64,000 bases of DNA from DATCMU01 sp036563245 (GTDB lineage: Bacteria; Pseudomonadota; Alphaproteobacteria; Rhizobiales; Devosiaceae): NCBI GenBank assembly GCA_036563245.1, contig DATCMU010000050.1, forward strand, positions 152,747 to 216,746, given 5' to 3'. Below the pieces are notes generated by a model. The model was given only the letters and a program-made list of their open reading frames with translations, searched no databases and was not told the DNA's origin. Position numbers and translations under genes: made by a program. Shown piece by piece: positions 39,201-47,655 of the stretch (position 1 is its first letter; each line of letters opens with the position of its first letter).

Positions 39201-40420
39201 GCGACGCGGGCCTCAACCTGACGATCGGGGGAACCGCCTCCGCCCCCGACATCACCGGCACGATCACCACCAAGGGATCGCGATTCGTCGACGCAAGCGC
39301 CGGGATCGCCATCACCGATCTCGCGGGCGAGATTGCCATGTCCGGACAGGTCGCGACCATCAGCACGCTGACCGGCCAGCTCTCTTCGGGCGGCACGGTG
39401 AATGGAAGCGGCACAATCGGCATCTCGCCGGGCGGCGATTTCCCCCCCGACCTTGCAATCCGCATCGCCAATGGCCGCTATACCGACGGCACGACCGTAA
39501 CCGCCAATCTCGACGCCGACCTCAAGATCACGGGCCCGCTGATCGCGACCCCGACCATCGGCGGGCGTATCGGGCTGGGACGCACGGTCATCACGGTTCC
39601 CGACCGGCTCCCCCCTTCCCTGGCCAATCTCGATGTCAAGCACCGCAACGCCTCCGCCGCCGTCAACGAGCAGGCCGCGCAACTCGCGCCCAGCGCCGGC
39701 GACGGATCATCCAGCAACGTCCGGCTCGACCTGACCCTGGACGCGCCGCGCCAGATCTTCGTGCAGGGACGCGGGCTCGACGCCGAACTCGGCGGCAGCC
39801 TCCGGCTGACCGGCACCGCCAGCGCTCCGGTGGCGGTGGGTGCCTTCACCCTGCAGCGTGGCCGTCTCGACATTCTCAACCGGCGCCTGACATTCACGTC
39901 CGGCACCGTCGGCTTCACCGGCTCGCTGATCCCCGATCTCGACATGACGGCCCAAACCACGACGTCAACAACGACGGTCACCGTCCGCGTCACGGGTCCG
40001 GCGACCAGCCCTGAATTCTCGTTCTCCTCCGATCCCACGCTTCCCGAAGACGAAGTTCTCGCCCAGCTCGTGTTCGGGCAGTCGCTTTCTTCCCTTTCGC
40101 CCTTGCAGATCGCGCAGCTTGCCGGTGCCGCCGCGCAACTGGCCGGGGTCGGCGGCAGCACCTCGCTGTTGCAGCAATTGCAGAACCAGATCGGGGTGGA
40201 CAACCTCGACATAGTTACCGACCCGACCACGGGCGACACATCCGTATCCGTCGGCAAGTACCTGAACGACAACACCTATGTCGGCGTCCAGAAGGACACC
40301 ACGACTGGCGACACAAAGGCCACCATCGACCTCAATATCGGCAAAGGCCTGAAACTGCGCGGCGAGGCAAGCGACAGTGGCGAGACCAAGGGCGGCGTGT
40401 TCTACGAACTCGAATACTGA
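36281..40420 (+). CDS. tamB: TamB, inner-membrane anchored periplasm-spanning AsmA-like protein
   Basis: This 1379-residue partner of TamA has an N-terminal signal anchor (ILGIFLAILLVLVAGLAAAF at about 7-26). A long, low-complexity beta-helical region rich in Gly/Ala/Asp/Thr repeats is thought to form a lipid-lined groove across the periplasm. The conserved C-terminal TamB domain begins near residue 1185 (FTLQRGRLDILNRRLTFTSG) and contains LPEDEVLAQLVFGQSLSSLS. It ends in GGVFYELEY with a terminal aromatic residue. The length is in the usual 1200-1500 range. The ATG at 36281 follows the tamA stop by 16 bases. A small membrane gene lies about 80 bases downstream. Confidence 0.92.
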   Translation: MNKPLRILGIFLAILLVLVAGLAAAFTLTAPGKARLAQFVSSTLSSPDSKVTIKGIDGIWGGHLSVSDLVVSDRSGPWLGLRGVAIDWSPFALFSGRFEASLVHADRIEIARAPQQGDAAAGGSPALPLAIDIARLDLPVVALGEQIAGGPATLSATGSVAAGGSPLRIGTDINVTRADGRPGQLLAKITFQPGTEQLDLSVDMNEPAGGLLAHLLQLPGLPAVAIKAKGGGPLGDWAGNGSLSLDSKVVTTLAATRKSGPDGDRITATGDGDFAHFLPEGLRDLARGSTRFDFAATLLPEGGLNLDRFDLQSQSIDASGKGTWNPQGRSELTTDVNARGDALPLALGDATLALRSASIRISGDGDKPALSARASLGNLAIRGLALTGIDATLNSAGFDLRNLTGPLSLTATATSGASDNADIAPLLAGPVRASADLTVSPERIEVANLTLNGGAGTAKASGELARDLSTFSLKADADLNSTALPAALRAPLAARTGISATIARNASGRLEFTDLAISSGALQIAGQGSVEKDAIDARLNGNIGDLAQMEPAATGAAQFSATLTGDLGAPRFTFELGSRSIRAAGQEITDLLLKGKGTADPAAPSADVDLSGRVGEQALSGSARLMTADGQRRVDNFRLTLADNAVTGNLLLDDAFVPAGKVTVHLPDIAPLAALALQQASGNLDGTLDFTREAGGPAVSVSLQGSLAQGDIQVGGVRVEGSARNYLSAPVISGTVSAADLTSGTTRIDNLTAKLTAQGDATGFDVAARYQGMPLHAAGAARFDQSGIGLALQDANATFKDLKATLAAPTEIRIKDNTVQLDGATLDLGGGSATVTGTAGQSLDLSATLAGIDARALGAVAPDLGAQGTISGRIAVTGTAAAPEATYDLAWKNAAVSQSRDAGLSALDIAASGRYSGGSVDVTSKGSGADGLGFTASGRVGVSAPQALSIKVDGTAPFSLLAARLAAQGMALNGDAGLNLTIGGTASAPDITGTITTKGSRFVDASAGIAITDLAGEIAMSGQVATISTLTGQLSSGGTVNGSGTIGISPGGDFPPDLAIRIANGRYTDGTTVTANLDADLKITGPLIATPTIGGRIGLGRTVITVPDRLPPSLANLDVKHRNASAAVNEQAAQLAPSAGDGSSSNVRLDLTLDAPRQIFVQGRGLDAELGGSLRLTGTASAPVAVGAFTLQRGRLDILNRRLTFTSGTVGFTGSLIPDLDMTAQTTTSTTTVTVRVTGPATSPEFSFSSDPTLPEDEVLAQLVFGQSLSSLSPLQIAQLAGAAAQLAGVGGSTSLLQQLQNQIGVDNLDIVTDPTTGDTSVSVGKYLNDNTYVGVQKDTTTGDTKATIDLNIGKGLKLRGEASDSGETKGGVFYELEY

Positions 40421-40501
40421 GCCGCGCCGGCACCTTGCGCCAGATCAAGACGGGCAGGGCAACCTGCGCTATGATGCGCGCGGGAAACGGGGAGAAATCG
40501 C

Positions 40502-40669
40502 ATGGCAGACAAGGTGCAAATCACCCAGCACAGTTCGCTCGGCGCGCTGTGGTGCGTGGGCTGGCTGTTCACCATAGGCTATCTCAAGCTCGGTTTCTGG
40601 CAGGGCGTATTGGGCATATTGATCTGGCCCTACTATATCGGCGCCCATTTCTCCGCCCTGGCCGGCTAG
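40502..40669 (+). CDS. 55-residue membrane protein
   Basis: The frame begins MADKVQITQHSSLGALWCVG and continues WLFTIGYLKLGFWQGVLGIL into IWPYYIGAHFSALAG. This gives two short hydrophobic spans with no charged interior residues except one Lys. GGGGAG precedes the ATG by about 8 bases, and the codon choice fits the genome. I do not know the family. Proteins of this size and Trp/Tyr-rich composition occur in alphaproteobacteria as uncharacterised membrane proteins. It could be read from the tamAB transcript or from its own promoter in the 80-base gap. Confidence 0.65.
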   Translation: MADKVQITQHSSLGALWCVGWLFTIGYLKLGFWQGVLGILIWPYYIGAHFSALAG

Positions 40670-40885
40670 GAATAGATTCGTCCCGGGCCTTGATTTCGGC
40701 GCAATATGCGTCCATATGACCCCCATACGTTTTCGATGGTCATTGGCTAACTGATCGTCCGGCTCGCCGGCCTGCTTGGATACCCCTGATTTTGCGAACG
40801 TTTAGGACCCGTGTGCATGTTGCGCCCGGGCAACTTCCGTCCAGATGCCTGCAAGGCAACGGACTTCACAAGACAAGGTAATGCC

Positions 40886-41095
40886 ATGATCACCGGCACC
40901 GTTAAATTCTTCAACACCACCAAGGGCTTCGGCTTCATCACCCCCGAGGATGGCAGCAAGGACGCGTTCGTCCACATCTCCGCGGTCGAGCGTTCCGGCC
41001 TGTCCGGCCTCGCCGAAGGCCAGAAGGTCAGCTACGAACTGGAGAAGGGCCGCGACGGCAAGTCGTCCGCGACCAACCTTCAGCTCGCTGACTGA
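40886..41095 (+). CDS. cspA: Cold-shock domain protein, CspA family
   Basis: This 69-residue single-stranded RNA/DNA-binding protein has the RNP1 and RNP2 motifs KGFGFITP and DAFVHISA and the start MITGTVKFFNTTKGFGF. It is one cold-shock domain, an OB fold of normal length, and acts as an RNA chaperone. I chose the ATG at 40886 because AAGGT lies upstream and the family starts here; upstream codons do not match. The roughly 215-base gap upstream leaves room for the long 5' leader typical of cold-shock genes, but I see no defined structure. A very strong terminator follows the stop. Confidence 0.95.
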   Translation: MITGTVKFFNTTKGFGFITPEDGSKDAFVHISAVERSGLSGLAEGQKVSYELEKGRDGKSSATNLQLAD

Positions 41096-41107
41096 ACGAG
41101 TTTCTGA

Positions 41108-41140
41108 CAGGGCCGCCTTCGGGCGGCCCTGTTTTTTTTT
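41108..41140 (+). terminator. Rho-independent terminator of the cold-shock gene
   Basis: CAGGGCCGCC at 41108-41117 and GGCGGCCCTG at 41122-41131 form a perfect 10-bp stem with a TTCG tetraloop, followed by nine Ts. Confidence 0.95.
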
Positions 41141-41237
41141 GGGCTCTTGCTGGCCCTGGCCCCGAATTTTGGGCGCGCACCACCCCCCGGCGTAGAGCGC
41201 CGTACCCCCAAACATTCCCTGGCAGATCCGCGAAGCC

Positions 41238-41489
41238 CTAGGCCTTGCCGCCCTTCGGTTTTGCCTTGGCGCCGGCCGTTGCAGGCTTCCTGGCTGCGCG
41301 TTTCGGCTTGTCCGGTCCGGCCGCGGCCCCGGTCTTGGCCGCAGCGCGCTTCGCCTTGGGCTTCACTGGTTCGCCGGCAAGTTCAGCCTCGGCCTTGTGC
41401 CAGTGGTCCCGGTCACGCCCATGGGGCCTGCCCTCGGCTTCCCAGATTTCGTAAGCCTTCCGGGAGATCTTGTCTTCGGGAGCATTCAT
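41238..41489 (-). CDS. DUF2934 protein with Lys/Ala-rich tail
   Basis: This 83-residue protein has a DUF2934 domain at about residues 5-40 (ISRKAYEIWEAEGRPHGRDR, then DHWHKAEAEL), the family's characteristic YEIWExxGRPxGRDxxHWxxAE pattern. The remaining residues are a lysine, alanine and proline-rich tail such as histone-like proteins carry, which could bind nucleic acid; that is only a guess. DUF2934 proteins are common in Rhizobiales and have no known function. I chose the ATG at 41489 because AAAGGA lies about ten bases upstream. It converges with the cold-shock gene across its terminator. Confidence 0.8.
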   Translation of the reverse strand: MNAPEDKISRKAYEIWEAEGRPHGRDRDHWHKAEAELAGEPVKPKAKRAAAKTGAAAGPDKPKRAARKPATAGAKAKPKGGKA

Positions 41490-41603
41490 GCCGTGAATCC
41501 TTTCAGGATACCCTCCCCGCACAGATCATCGCGGAGTCCCTCACCCGCGGCAAGGGTTTAGCTGTCGCAGCCGCCAGGTCCCAGCCAATGGCCCGCGCCG
41601 CCA

Positions 41604-41675
41604 GAGCGTGTTCCGCAAAAAGTGGATACCGTGTTCCGGTTCGAACATGCGACGATTCAATGACCTGGACCATGC
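41604..41675. repeat. Rhizobiales-type intergenic repeat, copy 1
   Basis: This 70-base stretch (AGAGCGTGTTCCGCAAAAAG ... TTCCGGTTCGAACATGCGAC) belongs to a family seen three times in the window (also 47656 and 50067). It contains the core CGGTTCGAA and a CTGGA motif. I recall similar palindromic elements in many Rhizobiales genomes. It lies between two minus-strand genes. Confidence 0.7.
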
Positions 41676-41704
41676 GTCTTGCGTCCATCAAGACGTGACA
41701 TGGT

Positions 41705-42049
41705 CTAGGCGTCCGGGCGCCGCCCGAACCAGTCCGCGAGCAGGAACAGTGCCCCCACAAGCGCAAATGGTACGCCCAGCAGGGCATTCACCCACAACGG
41801 ATTGCCGTCGAGCAGCAGGAACGGCACGATCGAAACGACGAGAAACAGCACGCCCCCGGCCATCGGCCAGATCCACGCGAGGATCAGGATGCCCGCAAGC
41901 ACATAGGCCGGGACGAGGTGCACGATGAACGCCACGACCGCTTGCGGCAAGGGGCGTCCGGGCCCGAAGGAGTCGAGCGCGAAACTTGCAATGAACGCAA
42001 TGGCGGCCACTGCCAGAACCCGGGCGGCGATGGTGAGGTTGCGCTGCAT
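41705..42049 (-). CDS. Small membrane protein of unknown function
   Basis: This protein of about 114 residues begins MQRNLTIAARVLAVAAIAFI and has four hydrophobic segments: AVVAFIVHLVPAYVLAGILI at about 40-60, AWIWPMAGGVLFLVVSIVPF at about 60-80, and a last helix LLGVPFALVGALFLLADWFG near 92-112. It looks like the small, roughly 110-residue DUF-type membrane proteins (for example a family that starts with RAL-type helices), but I cannot name it. The codon usage is normal. The start is uncertain: the ATG at 42049 has AAGG almost adjacent, and a frame extends to 42088. It lies 11 bases or so after the methyltransferase gene on the same strand. Confidence 0.68.
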   Translation of the reverse strand: MQRNLTIAARVLAVAAIAFIASFALDSFGPGRPLPQAVVAFIVHLVPAYVLAGILILAWIWPMAGGVLFLVVSIVPFLLLDGNPLWVNALLGVPFALVGALFLLADWFGRRPDA

Positions 42050-42100
42050 CCTTGCGAGTATCGTGCGGCCTCGGCCCGCTGGCAACAAAACTCGCCGCGA

Positions 42101-42703
42101 TCAGGTGGGTTTGCGCGCCACCATGTCGACCAGCGCCGACTTGCCCGAATGTCCCCGGCCCTCGTTGATCACGGCCTCGTATTCCTCGATTTCAAGGATA
42201 TCGAAATCGGAAAAGGCGGAACGCAGCAAGTCGCCGGTATACATGTTCTCCACAAATGGCGGCCCACCGGTCTTGTATTCGATCTGCCTTGGCGTGTAGC
42301 CGTGCAGCAGCATGATCCCGCCCGGCTTCAGCGCCTTCTTCATCCCCTCGAACATTGTTTCCCGGTCAGCCGGACCGGTGAACTGGATGAAGATGCCGAC
42401 AACCAGGTCGTATTCCGCTTCCGGCCAGTCCCATGCCAACAGGTCGACCTGTTCATGACGCATGGTCACGCCATGTTCGGCCGCCAACGCGCGCGCCTTG
42501 GCGATCGCATTGGGTGAGCCATCCACCGCATGGACATCGAGTCCCTGCGCCGCCATGTAGACGCCGTTCCTGCCCTCGCCATCGGCGACCGCCAGCGCGG
42601 TCTGTCCCGGTTTCAGCCAATCCTTGTGCGCCACGATGAATGCGCTCGGCGCCTTGCCGAACACATACTCGCTGGTGGCGTAACGTTCGTCCCACATGTC
42701 CAT
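42101..42703 (-). CDS. Class I SAM-dependent methyltransferase
   Basis: This 200-residue protein begins MDMWDERYATSEYVFGKAPS, the start pattern of tellurite-methyltransferase-like (TehB) proteins. Its AdoMet-binding motif is LAVADGEGRNGVYMAAQGLD at about 37-56, with the acidic VHAVDGS segment after it and a DLVVGIFIQF strand near 102. The motif reads ADGEGRN instead of the common DxGxGxG, as in the TehB-like group. The substrate is unknown. AAAGG precedes the ATG. It is followed closely by the small membrane gene at 41705 on the same strand and stands divergent to metY with about 210 bases between them. Confidence 0.86.
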   Translation of the reverse strand: MDMWDERYATSEYVFGKAPSAFIVAHKDWLKPGQTALAVADGEGRNGVYMAAQGLDVHAVDGSPNAIAKARALAAEHGVTMRHEQVDLLAWDWPEAEYDLVVGIFIQFTGPADRETMFEGMKKALKPGGIMLLHGYTPRQIEYKTGGPPFVENMYTGDLLRSAFSDFDILEIEEYEAVINEGRGHSGKSALVDMVARKPT

Positions 42704-42913
42704 TGCCTTTGAGGAAAGCCGCGACCAGCGGATTGTTGCGCCGCCGGCAAGCGATAAGCAACAGGGTTGCGCCGTGTCCGGCAGGCCGACAAATCCTTTT
42801 CCCCGTGACGCCTTGTCTGGCGGGGCCGGTCATGATGAAACAGGCCCGACGTGTTTTTTCGTGCCCGCCGCGCCCGCGGCCGGGTCACGCCCGCATCCAC
42901 AAGGAGAACTCCC

Positions 42914-44188
42914 GTGAAACTGGAAACCATCGCGCTACACCACGGCTATACGCCCGAGGCAACCACCAAGGCAGCCGCCGTGCCGATCTATCAGACCACA
43001 TCCTATGTGTTCGACGACACCCAGCATGGCGCCGACCTGTTCGACCTCAAGGTCGAGGGCAATATCTACACGCGCATCATGAACCCCACTACCGCGGTTC
43101 TCGAACAGCGCGTGGCCGAGATGGAAGGCGGAATCGCGGGCCTGGCTCTCGCCTCCGGCATGTCGGCGATCACCTATGCCATCCAGACCATCGCCCAGGC
43201 CGGGGACAATATCGTGTCCACCAGCCAGCTCTATGGTGGCACATATAACCTGTTCATGCACACCTTCCCGCGCCAGGGGATCGACGTGCGGGTCGCCAAG
43301 GCCGACGATTTCGATGCGATCGACAGCCTGATCGACGACAAGACGCGCGCGGTCTTCTGCGAGTCCATCGGCAACCCGGCGGGCAATGTGGTCGATGTTG
43401 CGCGCCTCGCCGAGATCGCCCACAAGCACGGCGTTCCGCTCATCGTCGACAATACCGTGGCCACCCCCTACCTGTGCCGCCCCATCGAGCTGGGTGCGGA
43501 TATCGTGGTGCATGCCCTGACCAAGTATATCGGCGGTCATGGCACCTCCATCGGCGGCGTGGTGGTGGATTCGGGCAAGTTCGACTGGGTTGCCAACAAG
43601 GCGCGCTTCCCCATGCTCAACGAGCCCGATCCCTCCTATCACGGGGTCGTCTACACCGAGGCGCTCGGACCGGCCGCCTTCATCGGCCGCTGCCGCGTGG
43701 TGCCGCTGCGCAATACCGGCGCCGCGCTTTCCCCGTTCAACGCGTTCCTGTTCCTGCAGGGGCTGGAAACCCTTGGCCTGCGCATGGACCGGCATTGCGA
43801 GAACGCCCTCGCCGTTGCCACCTATCTCAAGAGCCACCCAAAGGTGAGTTGGGTGAACTATGCCGGCCTGCCGGATGACAAGTACAATGCCGTGGCCCGG
43901 AAGATCGCGGGGGGACGCGCCTCCGGCATCCTGTCCTTTGGTATCAAGGGCGGCCGCGAGGCCGGCGCGCAGTTCATCGACGCGCTGCAGATGATCTATC
44001 GCCTCGTCAATATCGGCGACGCCAAGACCCTTGCCTGCCACCCCGCAACCACCACTCACCGCCAGCTCGGCCCCGAGGAACTGGCCAAAGCCGGCGTATC
44101 CGAGGATCTGGTTCGGCTTTCCATCGGCATCGAGCACATCGACGACATCATCGCCGATATCGAGCAGGCACTTCAAAAGGTCGCCTGA
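42914..44188 (+). CDS. metY: O-acetylhomoserine sulfhydrylase / aminocarboxypropyltransferase
   Basis: This 424-residue PLP enzyme of the gamma family makes homocysteine (or methionine with methanethiol) from O-acetylhomoserine. Conserved blocks are VPIYQTTSYVFDDTQHGADL at about 22-41, IYTRIMNPTTAVLEQRVAEM at about 50-70, SGMSAITYA near 80, LYGGTYNLF near 105, the PLP-lysine segment HALTKYIGGHGTSIGG near 200-215 and CHPATTTHRQL near 375. The starting codon is a GTG at 42914 with AAGGAG seven bases upstream. The length matches the MetY type (about 425). I searched its 5' region for a SAM-II riboswitch and saw no match. A strong terminator follows the stop. Confidence 0.93.
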   Translation: MKLETIALHHGYTPEATTKAAAVPIYQTTSYVFDDTQHGADLFDLKVEGNIYTRIMNPTTAVLEQRVAEMEGGIAGLALASGMSAITYAIQTIAQAGDNIVSTSQLYGGTYNLFMHTFPRQGIDVRVAKADDFDAIDSLIDDKTRAVFCESIGNPAGNVVDVARLAEIAHKHGVPLIVDNTVATPYLCRPIELGADIVVHALTKYIGGHGTSIGGVVVDSGKFDWVANKARFPMLNEPDPSYHGVVYTEALGPAAFIGRCRVVPLRNTGAALSPFNAFLFLQGLETLGLRMDRHCENALAVATYLKSHPKVSWVNYAGLPDDKYNAVARKIAGGRASGILSFGIKGGREAGAQFIDALQMIYRLVNIGDAKTLACHPATTTHRQLGPEELAKAGVSEDLVRLSIGIEHIDDIIADIEQALQKVA

Positions 44189-44219
44189 TACCGGGCGCAA
44201 GCGCAAGTCAGACCGTATC

Positions 44220-44249
44220 GGCGGCCGGTTCATCCGGCCGCCTTTTTTT
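44220..44249 (+). terminator. Rho-independent terminator of metY
   Basis: GGCGGCCGG at 44220-44228 pairs perfectly with CCGGCCGCC at 44234-44242 around TTCAT, followed by seven Ts, 32 bases after the metY stop. Confidence 0.94.
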
Positions 44250-44350
44250 ATCTTCCGGTCAAAATTGCTCGACAAAACCGCCGTGATCGACCAAGAACCG
44301 GCAGGCGGATGTCGCCATGTCGCGCCTCCGCCTGTTTGCGGAGTTTGGGC

Positions 44351-45742
44351 GTGGGCGAGAGCACGTCGGTTCGGCAGTTGTGGATCACGGAATTCACCCA
44401 GACACTTGGTCTGGCGTGGCCGCTGGTTATTGCCCAACTGGCGCAGATGGCACTGGTCACAACCGACGTGATCATGATGGGCTGGCTCGGGCCGGACGAA
44501 TTGGCGGCCGGCACCCTCGCGTCCTCCTTCCTTACCTCGCTGCTCCTGTTTGGCGTGGGACTGCTTTCGGCCGTGGTGCCCATGGTGGCGCAGGCCATCG
44601 GCGCGCGGGATTTCCGTTCCGTTCGCCGCTCCACCCGCCAGGGCTTCTGGGTGGCGCTGGCGGCGTCCGCCCTGCTTATTCCGATCATCCTGCAGGTTCG
44701 TCCGGTACTGACCCTGCTTGGGCAGGACCCGGCGCTCGTCACCCTGGCGGAAACCTATATTCACGCCGCTGTCTGGCTCTTTATTCCCGCCTTGCTCATC
44801 ATCGTGCTGCGCTCGTTCCTGTCGGCCCACGGCAATACGTCGGTGATCCTCTGGGTCACGGTGATCGGCGTTTTCGTCAATGCCTTTGGCGACTATGCGC
44901 TGATGTTCGGCAATTTCGGTTTCCCGCGCCTCGAACTCACCGGCGCGGGGATATCGACCGTCGTGGTCAACACCGTCATGTTCGCGCTGCTCCTGGCCTA
45001 TGTGCTGCGCCATCGGCGCTATCGCCGCTATGTCATCCTTGGCCGCTTCTGGCGCCCTGACTGGCATCGCTTCCGGGAAATCCTGCGCGTTGGCTTGCCG
45101 ATCGGCCTGATGCTGCTCGCTGAAGTCGGGCTGTTCGCCGTCTCCTCGATCCTGATGGGGTGGCTGGGCACCGCGGAACTGGCGGCGCACGCAGTGGCGC
45201 TGCAGTGCGCGTCCATCGCCTTCATGGTGCCGCTCGGGCTCAGCCAGGCGGCGACAGTGCGGGCCGGGATCGCCTTCGGACGCCGCCTGACGGCCGATAT
45301 CGGACGCGCAGGCGTGGCGGCACTGGTACTGGGCAGCGCGTTCATGTCGTCGACGGCGCTGCTGTTCGTCTTCGCGCCCCTGCCCCTGATCCATTTCTAT
45401 CTCGATCCGGCAAACCCGGCCAATGCCGCGGTGATCTCGCTGGCCGCGGCCTATCTGGCGGTCGCCGGGCTTTTTCAGCTCGTGGATGGCGCGCAGGTGG
45501 TACTGGCCGGAACCTTGCGGGGCATGTCGGACACCCGGGTGCCCATGTATGTGGCGATATGCGGGTATTGGCTCGTCGGCCTGCCGGTCGCGCTGCTCCT
45601 CGGTTTCCCGCTGGGCATGCGGGGCACCGGCGTCTGGTTGGGCCTGGCGAGCGGACTGGCCTTCGTGGCCCTTGTGCTGGGTGCGCGATTTGCCCGACTG
45701 CTGCGCAGCGGCAGTGCCCCGGCAATCGCTGCGGGAACCTGA
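44351..45742 (+). CDS. MATE-family multidrug/toxin exporter
   Basis: This 463-residue inner-membrane protein has twelve hydrophobic segments in two halves of six. The first half starts TLGLAWPLVIAQLAQMALVT and the second GLPIGLMLLAEVGLFAVSSI at about 230-250. These are the MATE pseudo-repeats with conserved proline and glutamine positions, and GTLRGMSDTRVPMYVAICGY near 385 matches the NorM-type region. It would export cationic compounds with sodium or protons, but the substrate is unknown. I chose the GTG at 44351 because GGAG lies about nine bases upstream and the family start follows. It converges with pncB with nine bases between stops. Confidence 0.92.
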   Translation: MGESTSVRQLWITEFTQTLGLAWPLVIAQLAQMALVTTDVIMMGWLGPDELAAGTLASSFLTSLLLFGVGLLSAVVPMVAQAIGARDFRSVRRSTRQGFWVALAASALLIPIILQVRPVLTLLGQDPALVTLAETYIHAAVWLFIPALLIIVLRSFLSAHGNTSVILWVTVIGVFVNAFGDYALMFGNFGFPRLELTGAGISTVVVNTVMFALLLAYVLRHRRYRRYVILGRFWRPDWHRFREILRVGLPIGLMLLAEVGLFAVSSILMGWLGTAELAAHAVALQCASIAFMVPLGLSQAATVRAGIAFGRRLTADIGRAGVAALVLGSAFMSSTALLFVFAPLPLIHFYLDPANPANAAVISLAAAYLAVAGLFQLVDGAQVVLAGTLRGMSDTRVPMYVAICGYWLVGLPVALLLGFPLGMRGTGVWLGLASGLAFVALVLGARFARLLRSGSAPAIAAGT

Positions 45743-45751
45743 TTCGCCGGA

Positions 45752-47059
45752 TCAGACCAGAACCGGATGCGCCTCGCGCTCTTCCGAGCCGAAAATGCGC
45801 AGGTATCGCTCGACCTCGTCGCGCGGCCCGGTGGCCTTGAGCGGATTGTCCGAGAGTTTCACCGCCGGGCGGCCATTGGCCTCGGTCACCTTGCACACCA
45901 GGGAAATCGCGTTCAGACCATCGATGCCCACCGGCGCGCAGCCGGTGAAGTCATTGGTGAGATTGGTGCCCCAGCCAAAGCTCATCCGCACCCGGCCATG
46001 GAAGTGGCGGTAGACCTTCTCGATGGTGTCGACATCCAGCGCATCCGAAAAGATCAGCAATTTCTGCGTCGGGTCGCGGCCCTTGGACTTCCACCATTCG
46101 ATGATCTTGTCACCGCCCTCGATGGGCGGCGCGCTGTCGGGCCGGAACCCGGTCCAGTCGGCCACCCAGTCCGGCGCATCGCGCAGGAAGGCGGCGGTAC
46201 CGAACGTATCGGGCAGAACGATCAGCAGGTTGCCGAAATAGAGCCGCTTCCAGTCCTCCAGAACCTTGTAGTTGGATTGCCGAATCTCCTCGTCGCTTTG
46301 GGCAAGCGCCGCAGCCACCATGGGCAGTTCGTGCGCATTGGTGCCCACCGCCTCCAGATCGGTATCCATGGCCAGCAGCACGTTCGAGGTGCCCGAAAGA
46401 CGCGCGCCGATCCCCTCCTTGAGCGCTTCCACGCACCAGCGCTGCCAGAGAAACGAGTGGCGCCGCCGTGTCCCGAAATCGGAAATCCGAATGTCCGGCA
46501 GCTGCTTGAGCCGCTCGACCTTGCTCCACATCCGGGCCTTGGCGCGGGCGTAGAGCACATCGAGCGCGAAGGGCCCCAGATTGCGCATCGCGGCGCGCGA
46601 CCGCAGTTCATTGATGATGGCGAGGGCGGGGATCTCCCACATGGTGGTGTGGGTCCAGGGACCGTGGAAATGCAGTTCGTACTGGCCGTCCCGGCGGCTC
46701 AGCTCGTATTCCGGCAGTGCGAAATCGGCCAGCCACGCCAGGAATTCTGGCGCGAAGATCTGCTTGCGGCCGTAGAAGGTATTGCCCGCCAGCCAGATCA
46801 TTTCCTTCTTGGAAAACCTGACGGAGCGGGCGTGGTCGAGCTGGGCCCGCAACTCGCCCTCGTCGATCTCGTCGGCCAGCCTCACCCTGCTCGTGCGGTT
46901 GATCAGTGAAAACGTGACCTCGACGTCGCGATGCAACGCCCAGATCATCTGCAGCATCATCAGCTTGTAGAAATCGGTGTCCAGCAGGCTGCGAACAATG
47001 GGATCGAGCTTCCAGGTATGGTTGTATACCCGCCGCGCGATATCGGTGCGTGTGACCAT
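45752..47059 (-). CDS. pncB: Nicotinate phosphoribosyltransferase
   Basis: This 435-residue enzyme makes nicotinate mononucleotide from nicotinate and phosphoribosyl pyrophosphate, with ATP, in the NAD salvage pathway. Family marks include SLLDTDFYKLMMLQMIWALH at about 24-43, the FSLINRTSRV strand, ISDFGTRRRHSFLWQRWCVE near 192-211, ARLSGTSNVLLAM near 220 and RMSFGWGTNLTNDF near 355 with the ligand-binding glycine and asparagine. The C-terminal ADHxHis element is less clear. The length is normal for bacterial PncB. It starts at an ATG at 47059, divergent from the YbaK gene with about 110 bases between. Confidence 0.96.
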   Translation of the reverse strand: MVTRTDIARRVYNHTWKLDPIVRSLLDTDFYKLMMLQMIWALHRDVEVTFSLINRTSRVRLADEIDEGELRAQLDHARSVRFSKKEMIWLAGNTFYGRKQIFAPEFLAWLADFALPEYELSRRDGQYELHFHGPWTHTTMWEIPALAIINELRSRAAMRNLGPFALDVLYARAKARMWSKVERLKQLPDIRISDFGTRRRHSFLWQRWCVEALKEGIGARLSGTSNVLLAMDTDLEAVGTNAHELPMVAAALAQSDEEIRQSNYKVLEDWKRLYFGNLLIVLPDTFGTAAFLRDAPDWVADWTGFRPDSAPPIEGGDKIIEWWKSKGRDPTQKLLIFSDALDVDTIEKVYRHFHGRVRMSFGWGTNLTNDFTGCAPVGIDGLNAISLVCKVTEANGRPAVKLSDNPLKATGPRDEVERYLRIFGSEEREAHPVLV

Positions 47060-47172
47060 GCGCCCTCGACCCTTGCCCCTGCCCGCTTGCGCCCTAAGTG
47101 TTAGCGGACACGGCGGCGCGGTTCAATGCGGTGCCGACCTCCAACTCGCAATCAAGGGAACCCAGCCAACCC

Positions 47173-47649
47173 ATGACCAGGCTTTCCTCTTCAGAACAAC
47201 GCGTTGCCGAAGCCCTCGCAGCGCACGGCCTTGGCGCCAGCATCGTGCTGCTCGAGACATCAGGCGCCACCGCGCAGATGGCTGCCGATGCCCTCAATAT
47301 CGAAGTGGCCCGCATCGTGAAGTCGCTGGTCTTTCGCGGCGCCGAAAGCGGCCAGCCCTACCTGCTGCTGGTTTCCGGCTCGAACCGGGTGCACGAGAAA
47401 CGCGTCGGGCGACTGCTGGGCGAGAAGCTGGAACGTGCCGACGCCGATTTCGTACGCGATGCGACCGGCTTCGCCATCGGCGGCGTGTCGCCGTTCGGGC
47501 ATCCGGTGGCGCTTGCTACCGTGTTCGACGAGACCCTTTTCGCCCACGAGACGGTCTGGGCGGCCGCTGGCGCGCCAAGGGCCGTGTTCGAGATCGCGCC
47601 GGCCGAACTGGTGCGCTGCACCAGCGCCCAGGTCCTCGATGTCACCTGA
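47173..47649 (+). CDS. YbaK/prolyl-tRNA deacylase-like protein
   Basis: This 158-residue protein of the YbaK/ProX/aminoacyl-tRNA deacylase family hydrolyses mischarged aminoacyl-tRNAs. It shows VARIVKSLVFRGAESGQPYL at about 41-60, with the family's catalytic-pocket Lys in IVKSL, VHEKRVGRLLG near 72, FAIGGVSPFGHPV near 98-110 and AELVRCTSAQVLDVT at the end. GGVSPFGH is the specificity loop found in YbaK-type and related proteins. Exactly which amino acid it removes is not determinable here. The ATG at 47173 lacks a strong ribosome site (an AAGGG is too far), but family N-termini start there. Confidence 0.88.
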   Translation: MTRLSSSEQRVAEALAAHGLGASIVLLETSGATAQMAADALNIEVARIVKSLVFRGAESGQPYLLLVSGSNRVHEKRVGRLLGEKLERADADFVRDATGFAIGGVSPFGHPVALATVFDETLFAHETVWAAAGAPRAVFEIAPAELVRCTSAQVLDVT

Positions 47650-47655
47650 TCGGAG

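Noticed and set aside
42780..42913. A SAM-responsive riboswitch upstream of metY
   Set aside because: The gap has GC-rich stems, but the sequence does not match the SAM-II core as I know it; only the gene's identity suggested it. A covariance-model search would settle this.
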